Part shown: positions 1-11,122 of the stretch, piece by piece | Layout of the letters: the number at the start of each line of letters is the position of its first letter | Numbering within the stretch: position 1 is the first letter of the stretch | From: Neocallimastix lanati (nom. inval.) | Taxonomy: Eukaryota; Neocallimastigomycota; Neocallimastigomycetes; Neocallimastigales; Neocallimastigaceae | Assembly: GCA_016946835.1 (NCBI GenBank) | Contig: JACVTC010000047.1 | Coordinates: forward strand, 1,052,001-1,116,000 | Direction: 5' to 3' | Length of the DNA stretch: 64,000 nt | Notes under the pieces: generated by a model | The model's database searches: none | Told to the model about the DNA's origin: nothing | The model's input: the letters and a program-made list of their open reading frames with translations, nothing else | Translations under genes and position numbers: made by a program

Positions 1-318
1 TTTTTAATATACAAAACATAAATAATAATAAATAATAATAATTATTTATTATTAATAATTTGAAATATAATTGTAAAATTTTAAAAAATTAAAAATTTTA
101 AATTAAAAATAATTATAATATATATATCATCTAATAATATCTAATAATATTTATCTAGATATTATTTATCTAATAAAAATATATATATATATATAATTTT
201 AATCTAATAAAAATTATATATATATATTATTCATGATTTATTATAATAAGCACAAATAATAATTATAAAATTACAAACTTTTTCTTTTCCTTTATCTATC
301 ATTTATTTCATATTATTA
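1..318. other. A+T-rich spacer, nothing recognised
   Basis: Almost pure A/T with short TA and TAA runs. It would be the 3' flank of the deacetylase gene that ends at 319. I see no gene or RNA in it. Confidence 0.6.
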
Positions 319-1584
319 TTATAATAGTAATGAAATAATGAGAGCAAAAAATATTGTAGAAAATACATTAATTTGATGATATTTATTTAATGCTCCTGAT
401 TTAATTTCTTTTAATGAGTTATCCGTTGCATCATCAAGATTTATATTAGATTGATTAAGAGCTGAATTTATTGAGATGTCATCTATTGGGGTGTCATTTG
501 TTGGGGTGTCATTAATAATGTTATCAGGATTTGATAGTAATGAATTGCTATTCAAATTATTTGAGTTATTATGTTTATTTAAGGCAACACCTTGATATGG
601 TGATACACCAATACATTCTGAAAGTGGAACAAATGTATATCCAAGTTTTTTAATATATCCAATTACTTCTGGAAGTACAATATTGACCGTAGTTGGATGA
701 ACATCATGAAGTAATGTAATGAAACTATTTGTTTCTGGTGATACGCCTGGTGCTTTAAGTTGTAAATTTAATTCACTAATAACTTTTTCAACATTTTCTT
801 TATAGTCCCAATCTCTAGTATCCGTTCCCCACATAATAACATTGTATCCATGTTCTCCTAAATATTTTTGAATTCTTTCAGTCATTTCGATCTTTTCAGG
901 TTCTTTTTCTTCATAACCTCCATTACCACATGGAGGTCTAAAGAATGCCGGTTTAACCCCAATAATATCATTTATAGTATTTGTTAATTTATCAATATTA
1001 ATTTCCATAGTTCCTTCCTTTATTGCTTCAAATAAATCTTTATGATAATATGTATGAGAACCTATATCATGTCCTTCAGCATATGTCTTCTTAACTATTT
1101 CAATCGATCTTGGATCACTTTCAAGATTACCATAATTAATACCATTAATAAAGAAAGTAGCTTTAATATCATATTTTTTTAAGGTTTCTAAAACAATTGG
1201 TGTCGTATCTGGGTTTGGTCCATCATCAACTAATTGATAATAATAAATAAATCCAAATTAATATAAATTAATATTTCTATTTTAACTAAAAATTAATATG
1301 TTTAAAATAAATTATAAAAAAATTTTTTATTTTTGTTCCCTTTAACTTACAAGTTAAAACAAATTGACCTGGTTTTAAACATTCAGTAAAAACATGAGCT
1401 TTTACACCTGTATTACTATCTGAATCTATGGCTTTACAACAGATTTTTACTATATATATATATTAATATATAAGAAGTTTATATTAAACATTTAATCAAA
1501 AAAAAAATATGTTTATATAAAAATCATAAAAATACCTATGTAAAAAGTAAGAAGTAATGTATAAACACTAAATTTTCTGAACAT
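319..1584 (-). CDS. Secreted polysaccharide (chitin) deacetylase, CE4/NodB family, three exons
   Basis: Predicted structure on the minus strand: exon 1 at 1584-1536, exon 2 at 1449-1351, exon 3 at 1229-319. Introns 1535-1450 and 1350-1230 start with GT and end with AG. The joined frame is open for 352 codons plus a stop. The N-terminus (MFRKFSVYTLLLTFYI) looks like a signal peptide. The NodB domain follows with its five motifs: TFDDGP (made across the second splice, residues about 48-53), the metal-binding GHDIGSHTYYH (about 98-108), RPPCG, DTRDWDY and LLHDVH. Metal-dependent N-deacetylation of chitin or a related cell-wall or plant polysaccharide is the family role. The last 130 residues are Asn/Ser-rich and end in a hydrophobic stretch (FSTIFFALIISLLL), typical of a GPI-anchor signal, so it likely acts at the cell surface. 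The exact substrate is not readable from sequence. The restored TFDDGP motif and the signal peptide support the splice model. Confidence 0.88.
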
Positions 1585-1797
1585 TTTTTTTCTGTATTAT
1601 TATAGTTTTAATATATAATTATATCATAAGCCTTTTTTTTTTTTTTTTTCAAATAACTTTTTAACTATTTTTTTTCTATTCTTTTTTCTAATGTCTTTTA
1701 CTATCTAATTTGTCAAATATTTTTAAATTTATTTTTTCCATTAAATTTTTTACTCTTTTATTAATTATTGTTATAATTTTTTTTTGAAAATTTATTC

Positions 1798-1828
<31 letters not shown>

Positions 1829-2420
1829 CTGATACATATTTATGCATGTATAATGCTTAATAAATATATATGGAACGAGGTTTATATATTTTTACAAATA
1901 GAAATTTATTTTTATATATACTACAAACATAAATAATAGATATAATTGATAAAATAAAAATTTTTAATTTTAATATTTAAATTCTTTGAACTAATATATA
2001 TTTATATATATATATAAATGTAATTAATCTAATTCTTGTGTAACCAACGTAAAAAAAAAAAAAAAATATTAACTAAAAATTAAATAAAATAAAATTATTA
2101 AATTTTTTTTTTTTTTGGGTAATAGCTTTTTATTTATCTCTATCAAAATATCAAATTGTATTATAATAAAAATAAATTAAAATATTTATTTTTTTTATAT
2201 AATTACATATGTCAACACTATTCACTATTACTATTATATACAACATATGAAATATTAAAAAGTAAAATAAAATAAACAAAATAAATATTTTTAGCATCTT
2301 TAAAAATTTTATATATTATTTGTTTATATATTATGAAACAACCATGAATTAAAAATTTAATTATAATAATAAAAATGAATAAATTTTTAAATGAAAAATT
2401 TTCAATATTCTAAATATTTA

Positions 2421-2463
<43 letters not shown>

Positions 2464-3296
2464 CATATACAAGTAATTCAAGATAATTGGTAAATTTTAT
2501 ACTATAATAGTTTGTTAATAATAAAAGGTGTGTATCAAATAATAAAAAATTTACCTAATATACAAATTTTAGTTTAAATTTTACCAATCTTTTCAAGGAT
2601 AATTAAGAATCAAAGAATAAAAATATATATATATTTTTGAATTTTATAAATTTTGAAATATTCCTTTTAACTTACTTTTAAATTAAATAAATAAAAAAAA
2701 AATGAATGAATGAATTATATTTAATTACATTTTATTATATTATTCTATTACATCTTATAATTTAATAGAAACTTATCTTTTATTTGTTTTTATTATTAAT
2801 TATATTCATTTATTTCCTTTTTTTTTTTCTTTATTTGTTTAAATAAAGAATTAAAAAAATATATATATATATAAATTAATTAAACATTCCAAATAATATT
2901 TCTTATTTATGTAAAGCGTTTTAAATAGTTTTAAACATATTTGAGATTTGCTTTTTTTTTTTTTTAACATACATTTTTTATTTCTAATATTGATAATAAA
3001 TTATTGATGGTTATTTAAAATATATCAAATTTTTTATTCATTTATATATATATATATAAAGATTATTTTATTTTATTATAATTTTATATTTTATTTTATT
3101 ATAATTTTATATTTTATTTTATTATAATTATATATTTTATTTATTATAATTTTATGTTTTATTTAATATTTTATTAAATATCAAGATATAATATTTAATA
3201 GAATATTAAATAAACTATATATATATATGTATTAATAATATATTGCATATGATGATAATCTTTTTTTATTATTATCAGTTTTTTTATACGATAATT

Positions 3297-3401
3297 ACAA
3301 TCCTATGACAACTCTGCTTTTATAAAAAGGATATGTGTGACTACTTCCTTATTCCCAATGCTCCTTGGGGGCTGAAACCAAGGGCGGTACATACCGGAAA
3401 T
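3297..3401. ncRNA. GC-rich island, possible structured RNA gene of unknown kind
   Basis: About 100 bases of near-balanced composition stand alone in an A/T desert, a common mark of an RNA gene in A+T-rich genomes. Within it CCTTGG pairs with CCAAGG around a GGGCTGAAA loop (about 3362-3382), followed by GGTACATACC. I compared it by memory with 5S rRNA, U1-U6, U3, SRP, RNase P and tRNA and found no match. Strand is unknown. It could also be a small exon or a chance island. Confidence 0.25.
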
Positions 3402-3808
3402 AAAAAAAAAATATTACTGTTATGAATATCATAAAATAATTTATACTTCAAATGATATTTAAATTATTTTATCAATAATAATTAATTACTAAATATGAAT
3501 TTTATAAATTGATAAATATAACTTTTATCTTTCTTTAATGATAATTACAAAAACTAATACTATTATTCCTTTTAATATATATATATAAATATTCATTATT
3601 AATTTGTATATAAAAATTTTATATATTTTTTAATTCAAAAAAATTATATAAATTATTCAATTACATAAATATATAAATAACTAATAATGCCAGTAGATGG
3701 TTTATAAAAATATTATATAACACTAAATAATAGATAATCTAAATTAGAGTTATTTGTTCAATAATAGTAGGAATAACAGTAGTAATTAAAATTTTATATA
3801 TTATATAT

Positions 3809-3840
<32 letters not shown>

Positions 3841-4514
3841 TAGTCTTTTTATGTATTATACACAGCGCCTTTAATATTCAATTATATTGGTCACCACCAG
3901 TATATTATATAAAAATTTTGTTTAAAAATAATTATATTAACTTTAATATATTAATTCTTTAATTCTTTAATAGTATATTTTTATTTTATAGTAATTGATA
4001 AAGAGTTTTTATAATTTAATAATTTTATAATTTAAAATTAATAGAATAAACACGTGATCAAACAAAATATAAATTTTATATTTATACTTTTTATTTGAAA
4101 TGGTCTCTTTTTTGAGAAAAAAGACAGAAAATATTGTAATAAAAATGTGTTTTTAATAATATATATTAACAGTGGTTAATATATGAAACATTATAAATTA
4201 ATAAAGTGTTTAAATACAAAAATATAAGATAAATTAGTTGTGTAAAATTTATTTTATATTTACTTTCTATATTACTTATATTGTAGTAATTAATTTTAAT
4301 ATAAGTTGTAAAATAGTTCTGTCTTAAAAGTTAGAATTTAACTACAACTTTAGTATAACATTATATATAAATATATTATTTTGTTATCAGTAATTAATAT
4401 TAAAAATTAAAAATGTACAATAAAAAGAAATTAAATAAATAGATAAATGAATAAACTAAAAAATAAAATAAAATTTAATATTAATAAAATAAAAAAATAA
4501 CAACAAAAACAATA

Positions 4515-4680
4515 AATTTTAATTTCTTTAAAAGAGAAGTTTCAAATAAAAAAGGAAAATATAAGGTTAAAGTATATGGATCTCCTTTTTATGAAACTAG
4601 TTGCAAAACCGGATTAAATGTCAGAAATTACATTATTGAATTGGCAGAATTATTACATGAAAAATTTGGAAAAAAAAATT
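4515..4680 (+). pseudogene. Coding-like fragment, unrecognised, no start codon
   Basis: One frame is open from 4488 and reads with normal protein composition from about 4515: NFNFFKREVSNK, then YGSPFYETSCKTGLNVRNY and IIELAELLHEKF (not contiguous). It has no in-frame ATG and runs into the antisense of the tRNA gene, stopping at 4715-4717. An exon with an acceptor near AAAAG/AGAAG (about 4530) or a relic of a host gene are both possible. I do not recognise the family. Confidence 0.3.
4670..4678 (-). terminator. Pol III terminator of the tRNA-Thr gene
   Basis: Nine A on the plus strand read as nine T on the minus strand, 14 bases past the 3' end of the tRNA. This is the oligo-T stop that RNA polymerase III uses. 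Confidence 0.75.
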
Positions 4681-4692
4681 ATTACATAATTT

Positions 4693-4763
4693 GCCCACTA
4701 GCGGGGTCGAACCACTGATCTTCGCTTTACGAGAGCGACGCTCTACCACTGAGCCAAGCAGGC
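4693..4763 (-). tRNA. tRNA-Thr, anticodon CGT
   Basis: A 71-nt cloverleaf without intron. The acceptor stem GCCTGCT pairs with AGTGGGC (with G-U pairs). The D arm contains the A box (TGGCTCAGTGG). The anticodon stem TCGCT/AGCGA encloses the loop CTCGTAA, giving anticodon CGT for ACG codons. The T arm AGTGG-TTCGACC-CCGCT carries the B box. CCA is not encoded, as expected for a eukaryotic nuclear gene. A T9 terminator follows. The first transposon junction lies only 11-16 bp upstream of the 5' end, where Pol III transcription should start. Confidence 0.93.
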
Positions 4764-4779
4764 TTCCAGTGATCGTGTG
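4764..4779. other. tRNA-upstream integration site with nested target duplications
   Basis: The 16 bases between the tRNA 5' end and element A. Bases 4774-4777 read CGTG, the same 4-bp duplication found at 21024-21027, 21555-21558, 25193-25196 and 33838-33841. Bases 4775-4779 read GTGTG, the 5-bp duplication of element A, repeated at 12026-12030. Confidence 0.85.
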
Positions 4780-5682
4780 TGTAATAATTCTATTAAGAAC
4801 TAACTCAAAATAGAATTATTAACTACAACTTAACGACTAATTCATTAAGTTGAGAAAATAAAATAAAATAAATTTTTTTTACCTTTAATGTAGAGTTTAT
4901 TATAAAATTAATTATAATAATAACACAACATGTAAGAGAAGAATTGTTTGTATAAATTGATCTTAAAAATATGTTTTTGAATAAAATATTTTTATTAATT
5001 TATTAAAGCTAAAAATATAAAAATGTTACTATTATAACTATGTTTTTTTATAATAATAACTCTTGATTTCTCAAAGAGAACTCAAGAGCCTTATTTATAT
5101 TTTTTTATGAAAATAAGATTAAATAAGAAAGGGTTTTCTAATCTTAACAAATCTCTTATCTAGGAAAAGATTAGATAGAAAAACCTAGATAAGTTTTCGA
5201 TCGATATTCTATCCATATCGATCATCGCATTAATTAAGTAAAACCGATTACTTCTAAAAAGTAATTGGAAAAAATCTTAATTAACCGATTTTCTAATCTA
5301 ATCTAATGATCGAAAATAAAAGAATAAAATAATAAAAGATATTTCGATCATATAATTTATCCTTATATTAAAAATATAAAATTAAATAGTTAATAAAATA
5401 CAGAATACATTATAAAATACAGAATACATTATAAAATACAGAATACATTATAAAATACAGAATAAAATACAATACAAAATACATTAGTTACAGTAGAGAA
5501 TTTAACATATTGTAAATATATTATTTAAAATTAATTAAATAAATTTTGTTAAATTAATGAATATTTAAAATTAAATTAAATAAATTTAATAAATATTATA
5601 TGTAATTAAATAAAGTTATAGTTATAATAACTTAACTAAGAAAATATAATTATTTGCTAACAAATAATTATAGATTCTTACA
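4780..5682 (-). repeat. Element A 3' LTR (903 bp)
   Basis: Ends in TGTAA...TTACA. It holds a 19-bp tandem repeat (about four copies of an AAAATACAGAATACATTAT unit, about 5395-5470) and a 12-bp-stem hairpin at 5060-5088 that related LTRs share. Confidence 0.93.
5060..5088. promoter_or_regulatory. Conserved hairpin in A-type LTR
   Basis: CTCTTGA pairs with TCAAGAG and TTCTC with GAGAA around an AAA loop, with one T/C mismatch. Equivalent hairpins lie at 11403-11431 (other LTR of A), 52010-52038, 53057-53081, 54095-54123 and 55099-55127. Role unknown; an RNA element in the transcript end is plausible. Confidence 0.6.
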
Positions 5683-5695
5683 TTGCTCTGTTTAA

Positions 5696-8600
5696 TTATG
5701 ATGTTTCCATTAAGTCTTCATTTCTTTTAGTATATGGTTCCAATTGTGAGATATGAAATACCGGATGGAGATGTAAGTTCTCTGGAAGTTCCAAACGGTA
5801 ATTCATTCTTTCCCTTTTCTCGATGATTTTAAAAGGTCCAAGATATTGAGTGGATAATTTTCTAGAGGGTTCATTCGTAAAGTAGTATCTTCTAAGCATA
5901 ACCAAATCATTTACCTTAAAGTCAGGTCCTACAGATTTTTTATTGTCAGCATATTTCTTAAAATCTTCTTTGGCTTTAACTAAATGTTGACGAAGGGCAT
6001 TGAAATGTGAAGACCAATCCCTAGTAAGAACAGAAGCACTATCTTTTAGCAGAATCGGTGGTGAATCAATAACACAATTTGGGTCAAATCCATAGTTAGC
6101 ATGAAAAGGAGTTTGAGCTATTGATTTGTGAATGGAGTTGTTGTAGGACATTTCACATAAAGGGAGGTAGAAACACCATTCGTTTTGAGCAGAAGAACAA
6201 TAGCAGCGAAGATATTGTTCTATTACAGCATTAGCCCGTTCAACCTGACCATTTGATTGTTGGTGGTGAGCAGTAGCAAGTCTTGGTTTAGCACGAATAG
6301 CATCGCACAACGAAGTCCAAAATTGAGAAGAGAATTGGGAACCATGATCAGACACAATCACTTTAGGAAAACCATGATACTTAAAGACTTGGAAAAGTAA
6401 GAGCTTAGCAGTTAAGTCGGCAGAGGGAACATCGGAGCAGGGTACTAAATGAATCATTTTGGTTAAATGATCAGAAACAACCATGATACAAGTGCAATCT
6501 TGTGAAGAAGGCAATGAAACAATAAAATCGACGCCAATAACTTCCCAGGGTTTTGTAGGAGTAGGAAGTGGTATTAGTTTACCATAAGGTTTATGACGAC
6601 GGATTTTATTTCTACAACAAACATCACAAGAAGCCACATAATTTGAAATATCTTTTTTCATATTAGGCCACCAGTAGTTCCTTCTGAGTTTTTCAAAGGT
6701 CCTATCTACCCCCTGATGGCCACTAGTGGGTGCATCATGGAAAGACTTTAAAAGTCTAGCCCTGAGACTGGAAGGGATAATAATACGCTTCTGAAAGTGA
6801 AGTACGCCATCGACGAAGGAAAATAAAGAACTTTTGATGTTGTTTGACTTATCCCTTATTTTTAAGAGGATATTTTTACAATAATTATCAGCTTTCTGTG
6901 CTTCAATAAGACTACTAATATTGTCATTTATAGCACAACAGAAAGCATTATTGTTAATTACAGGTTGTGATTCAGATGAAGAGTCAGATTTAAAATCTGG
7001 GCGTCTTGAAAGAGCATCTGGTTTGCCACTTTTAGCGCCTGATCTGAATGCAATCCTATAGTCAAACTTTGATAAAAAGAGACTCCAACGAATTTGTCTT
7101 TGATTTAAATGTTGGGGTTTCTTAAAATACAATAAGTTCTTGTGGTCTGTTATTACTTGAACAGGAAATTTTGCGCCTTCTAAATGATGCCTCCAAGTTT
7201 CAAACGCAGTAATTATAGCAAGAAGTTCTTTATCATATATAGTATAATTGACTTCTGCTTTATTGAGGGATCTAGAATGGAAGGCTACGGGATGCAATAA
7301 GTTATCAGTGTCACTAACCTGAGAAAGTATGCAACCGACAGCAAAGTCGCTAGCATCTGTTTCAACGATGAATTCTTTCTCTGGATTAGGAAAAATGAGC
7401 ACTTCAACAGCTTTAAAAGATTCTTTTAATTTATTAAAAGCTTCATTTGCTGATTCATCCCAATTAAATGTAGTATTTTTCCTTAAAAGTCGACGAAGAG
7501 GTTCCATATTTTTGGCAAAATTATTGATAAACTTTCTATAGAAATTACATAAGCCTAGAAAACTTTGTAATTCCTTTTGATTCTTCGGAATAGGCCAATC
7601 CAGAACAGATTTTACCTTATCCTTATCCATAGTGAGACCATCTACAGAAACAGTGAAGCCTAAGAAAGTGGTTTTAGTAACATGGAAGTCACATTTCTCT
7701 AATTTAGCATATAATCCATTGTTGATGAGAAGTTGAAGAACTATCCTAACATGTTTAATATGTTCTTTTTCGTTGTTAGAGTAAATAATGATGTCGTCCA
7801 GATAGACTTGCACGAAAGAACCAATGATATCACTGAAGATATCTTGTACAAAACGTTGAAAAACCGAAGGGGCATTTCGAAGTCCAAAAGGCATAACGAG
7901 ATATTCGAAATGTCCTAAAGGGGTTCTAAAAGCAGTAAGATATTCGTGACCTTCTTTAACTCTGATTAGGTTATAAGCAGATCTAAGGTCAAGACGAGTA
8001 AATATCTTAGCTCCTTGAAAGGATTCAATCAAGTCATTTATTCTTGGAATTGGGTAGCTATTACGGATTGTGATAGCATTTAATCGGCGATAATCTACAC
8101 AGAGTCTAAGGGTACCATCGCGTTTCATTACAAATAATATAGGAGCACCTGCTGGTGATTTTGACTTCCTAATGAATTTCTTTTTTAAGTTTTCCTTAAT
8201 ATAATCCTTTAAAGCTTTCAGTTCTTGTACAGTAAGAGAGTATATTGGACCAAAATAAAGTTGTCCACCAGGAATAAGTTCAATAGCAATATCATAGTCA
8301 CGATGGGGTGGTAAGTTCTCAGCTTGTTTCTTTTCAAATACTATTTTAAGATCCGAATAGTATTTATTAATAATCTCTTCTTTTCCCTGAACGTCAGTGT
8401 TTACTTCTTCTGAATCAATCATTGCAGCACATAAATCAGAATCTGAGATATCTGTATCAAAAGCCGAATTTGGTAATACTGAATCTTCTTCTGAATTCTC
8501 CAACATTGAAGCAGTAATATTTTTATTTTGATTAAAAAACTTATTACTTTTGGAGGATGGGCAATGTGAGCCACAGTATCTACCAAGGAAGTAGATTCTA

Positions 8601-9739
8601 TTATTTTTATAATCGATGAAAGGATTGTGAACGGATAACCAATCCCTTCCAAGAATACCATTAATGCCCTGAAGAGATAGATTAGCAATGCAGAATTCAA
8701 AAGTTTCCTTATGATCCATAAATTTTAATTTAAGGGGCTTAGTAGTTTGTCTAATATTCATACTTTTCCCATTAGGAAGTTGGATGTTGATTTGGGAATT
8801 GAGTCCTAACACAGGTAATTTATTAGAATTTGCGAAGTTTTTACAAATAAAACTTCTGGCAGAACCCGAATCAATTAATAGATTTGCCTTAATATTTTTT
8901 CCATTAATATCAAGGTAGAAGGTAGTTGTGATTGTTGTTTTAATATTCGGTGTGTAATTTGCTGAAAGTATGTCGTTTTTAGACTTATTTTTTCTGAAAT
9001 GAGAATGTTTAGAATTCTTTTCTGATTTTAATAAATCGTTTCTCTTCCTATGAAACGACATTTTTCCATTAAATTTATTTTTTTGATTGTGGCGTAGACG
9101 ACTTTCCAAAAAACACTTCTTATCAATTCCAATAATAATGTTGGTAGCTTCAAAAAGAGTAGATGGCTTTTCGAGTTTATCAAACTCTTCGCGGACTTTG
9201 TCAAGTAGACCCTTACCGATTATATCGATTAAAACTTCGTCGGGCCATCCTAAACGTCCAGCCAATCTCCGAAATTCAATAGTATATTCAGCAACATTTC
9301 CTAATTGAAGTTGTTTCAATTTCCACAACTTTTCCATGATGACATATTTTTGCTTCCTTTCATTCCCAATATCAAAGTTATCCAGTAAGAGCTTCTTAAA
9401 CTTACTAAATTCAAGGTTCTTTAGAGTACCATCAGTTAAAAGAGAAAGACCCCATTTTCTGGCGGTACCAGTAAGTTTATTAATAACAAAAGAACTTTTT
9501 AGTTCATCCTTTTGAAAAGAATTTGGATGCTCCTTAAAGAAATCTTCACTTTGAATTAAAATTTCTAATATATTTAGTTTATTGCTTTCATTTTCCTTTT
9601 GGAGGACACCATTAGGAGAAAAGAAAGCAGGAATGAAGTCAGCAATTGCAGTAATAAGTTTGGATGCATTTTCATCATGGAGATAGGAATTATTAACTTC
9701 ACTTGAGGAAATTGCTTGTTTATTACTATTGAAATCCAT
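5696..9739 (-). CDS. Element A Gag-Pol polyprotein (1,347 aa, single frame)
   Basis: One open frame encodes the whole polyprotein, as in fungal and plant chromovirus-type Ty3/Gypsy elements. Domains in order: Gag capsid region (about 80-220), aspartic protease with LIDSGS (about 286-291), reverse transcriptase with YLDD (about 645), RNase H with TDASD and TDHKNL (about 795-870), integrase zinc domain HX..H..CDVC (about 1005-1050), integrase core with VDF, SDHGSQF and the Glu of NGQVERAN (about 1070-1170), and a C-terminal GPF motif (about 1298). No CCHC zinc knuckle and no chromodomain are seen. The stop lies 13 bp before the 3' LTR. Function: particle assembly, reverse transcription and integration of the element. 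Its protease keeps the classic DSG triplet, unlike B, D, F and G. Confidence 0.95.
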   Translation of the reverse strand: MDFNSNKQAISSSEVNNSYLHDENASKLITAIADFIPAFFSPNGVLQKENESNKLNILEILIQSEDFFKEHPNSFQKDELKSSFVINKLTGTARKWGLSLLTDGTLKNLEFSKFKKLLLDNFDIGNERKQKYVIMEKLWKLKQLQLGNVAEYTIEFRRLAGRLGWPDEVLIDIIGKGLLDKVREEFDKLEKPSTLFEATNIIIGIDKKCFLESRLRHNQKNKFNGKMSFHRKRNDLLKSEKNSKHSHFRKNKSKNDILSANYTPNIKTTITTTFYLDINGKNIKANLLIDSGSARSFICKNFANSNKLPVLGLNSQINIQLPNGKSMNIRQTTKPLKLKFMDHKETFEFCIANLSLQGINGILGRDWLSVHNPFIDYKNNRIYFLGRYCGSHCPSSKSNKFFNQNKNITASMLENSEEDSVLPNSAFDTDISDSDLCAAMIDSEEVNTDVQGKEEIINKYYSDLKIVFEKKQAENLPPHRDYDIAIELIPGGQLYFGPIYSLTVQELKALKDYIKENLKKKFIRKSKSPAGAPILFVMKRDGTLRLCVDYRRLNAITIRNSYPIPRINDLIESFQGAKIFTRLDLRSAYNLIRVKEGHEYLTAFRTPLGHFEYLVMPFGLRNAPSVFQRFVQDIFSDIIGSFVQVYLDDIIIYSNNEKEHIKHVRIVLQLLINNGLYAKLEKCDFHVTKTTFLGFTVSVDGLTMDKDKVKSVLDWPIPKNQKELQSFLGLCNFYRKFINNFAKNMEPLRRLLRKNTTFNWDESANEAFNKLKESFKAVEVLIFPNPEKEFIVETDASDFAVGCILSQVSDTDNLLHPVAFHSRSLNKAEVNYTIYDKELLAIITAFETWRHHLEGAKFPVQVITDHKNLLYFKKPQHLNQRQIRWSLFLSKFDYRIAFRSGAKSGKPDALSRRPDFKSDSSSESQPVINNNAFCCAINDNISSLIEAQKADNYCKNILLKIRDKSNNIKSSLFSFVDGVLHFQKRIIIPSSLRARLLKSFHDAPTSGHQGVDRTFEKLRRNYWWPNMKKDISNYVASCDVCCRNKIRRHKPYGKLIPLPTPTKPWEVIGVDFIVSLPSSQDCTCIMVVSDHLTKMIHLVPCSDVPSADLTAKLLLFQVFKYHGFPKVIVSDHGSQFSSQFWTSLCDAIRAKPRLATAHHQQSNGQVERANAVIEQYLRCYCSSAQNEWCFYLPLCEMSYNNSIHKSIAQTPFHANYGFDPNCVIDSPPILLKDSASVLTRDWSSHFNALRQHLVKAKEDFKKYADNKKSVGPDFKVNDLVMLRRYYFTNEPSRKLSTQYLGPFKIIEKRERMNYRLELPENLHLHPVFHISQLEPYTKRNEDLMETS

Positions 9740-10553
9740 TTTTATGCCTTTAGTATAGATAAAAATAGGATAGAGTTAACAAAATGGACATTTTTATTAC
9801 ACAAAATTAAGAATTATAATAAGGATTTTGATTAATAAATATTTTATAGAATACACTTTAATTTCTTCCTTCCCGTGTTACCGTCATTTGGTTTATCAAC
9901 CAAAGGGCTGAGGTGTAGGTCTAATGTTACAGCCTACCAGTAACGGTCAACTACGTACTTGGAAATTAAATTAAAATGATTAACAAAATATTATTATAAA
10001 CTTATCCTTTATTATAAACTTCTGCATAAATACAATATTTAGTATTATTTTAATTAAAATTCAATATCACTTTCTTATGCCTTACAACATTCAAAAACCG
10101 GCAAAAGTGATCCATTAAAACATAAAAAAATATTTTATGTTTTCCATAGCAGTTTTATATAATCAAGCATAAAAAAACATAACTGCTATAACCAATTTTG
10201 TTTGGGATAAACAAACTGTTAAAACCCATTATTAAAATTAAAACTATATAATTTTACTTCAATACATAATATTGAAGAACCTCGAGGCCTTCGGTGACCA
10301 AGAGTTCCTTATTCGCTAGAGCTACATTCGGATAACCTATACTTTCACGTGAAATACTGCATTTCCGTACAGTACAAACCGCTACGGTATAGGAAAAGGA
10401 GACCTTTCCTTTATTACTACCTAAAAATGTACTCACCATCCCCAATTAGATGGCTAACTCTATATATGAAGGTATTATTACCTTCTCAGTTTGTTATTTT
10501 TAATTTATTTTTTAATGTTTTTATTTATTTCTTTATTTATTTATTATTATTAT

Positions 10554-10594
<41 letters not shown>

Positions 10595-10922
10595 ATTTTA
10601 AATTATTCTTTCTATTCTTAATTATATTATCTAAAATTATTTATTATTCTATACTATTAATTCTAAATTATTAAAATAATTCTAATCTATTATATATTAT
10701 TATATTTATTCTAAAATTATTTTAATTAAATTATTATAATCTAAAACTATTCTATAATATTAATTTATTATTCTATTATTAACTATTAAAAAAAATTTTT
10801 TTTTTTTTTTTTAATATAAATTTTTTTTTTTTTTTAATATAATTTTTTTTTTTTTTCAATCAAAATTGCTAATAAAAAAAAAATTTTTTTTTTTTTTTTT
10901 TCAATCAAAATTGCTAATAAAA

Positions 10923-10975
<53 letters not shown>

Positions 10976-11122
10976 CGTGCCACTCTAGCTATATATTATT
11001 ATTGTATTCTAATATATATAATTTCAATAGACTAATTCACTAATAAAATTTTCAATGTTACACTATTCTAAAAATTTTTCACATTTTATCTAACCCTAAG
11101 CTAATCTAAGAAGAGTTATTAT
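9740..11122 (-). other. Element A leader, long and structured
   Basis: 1.38 kb between 5' LTR and gag-pol. It has GC-richer islands at about 9866-9965 and 10262-10470 between T-rich tracts. Visible pairings include ATAGCAGTT/AACTGCTAT (about 10145-10192), TTTGTTT/AAACAAA (about 10198-10213) and the helices around 10336-10393. A duplicated unit ending in CAATCAAAATTGCTAAT occurs at about 10855-10920. The T runs reach 50 bases. No gene is supported here. Confidence 0.6.
10287..10393 (-). ncRNA. Leader RNA core shared with element G
   Basis: On the minus strand GCGAATAAGGA, then GTCACCGAAGGC (10316-10287), follows a helix CCTATAC/GTATAGG (10387-10393 with 10336-10342) that encloses a TACTG/CAGTA hairpin. 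Element G shows the same core after a helix of a different sequence (44941-45067). It is probably a functional structure in the genomic RNA; the role is unknown. Confidence 0.4.

Larger units (their letters stand above)
1585..4692. other. A+T-rich intergenic spacer between deacetylase and tRNA genes
   Basis: Three kilobases of A/T-rich DNA with long homopolymer runs, for example the A tract at about 2411-2460, and TA repeats. It would hold the promoter of the deacetylase gene, but no defined box is separable from the background. Two islands stand out and are listed separately: a GC-richer stretch at 3297-3401 and a coding-like stretch at 4515-4680. A small hairpin (GTCTC-T6 / A6-GAC) lies near 4100-4125. 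Confidence 0.6.

Noticed and set aside
10254-10555. Short open frames in the A leader (both strands)
   Set aside because: They overlap strongly paired RNA segments and show no homology to the proteins of related elements.
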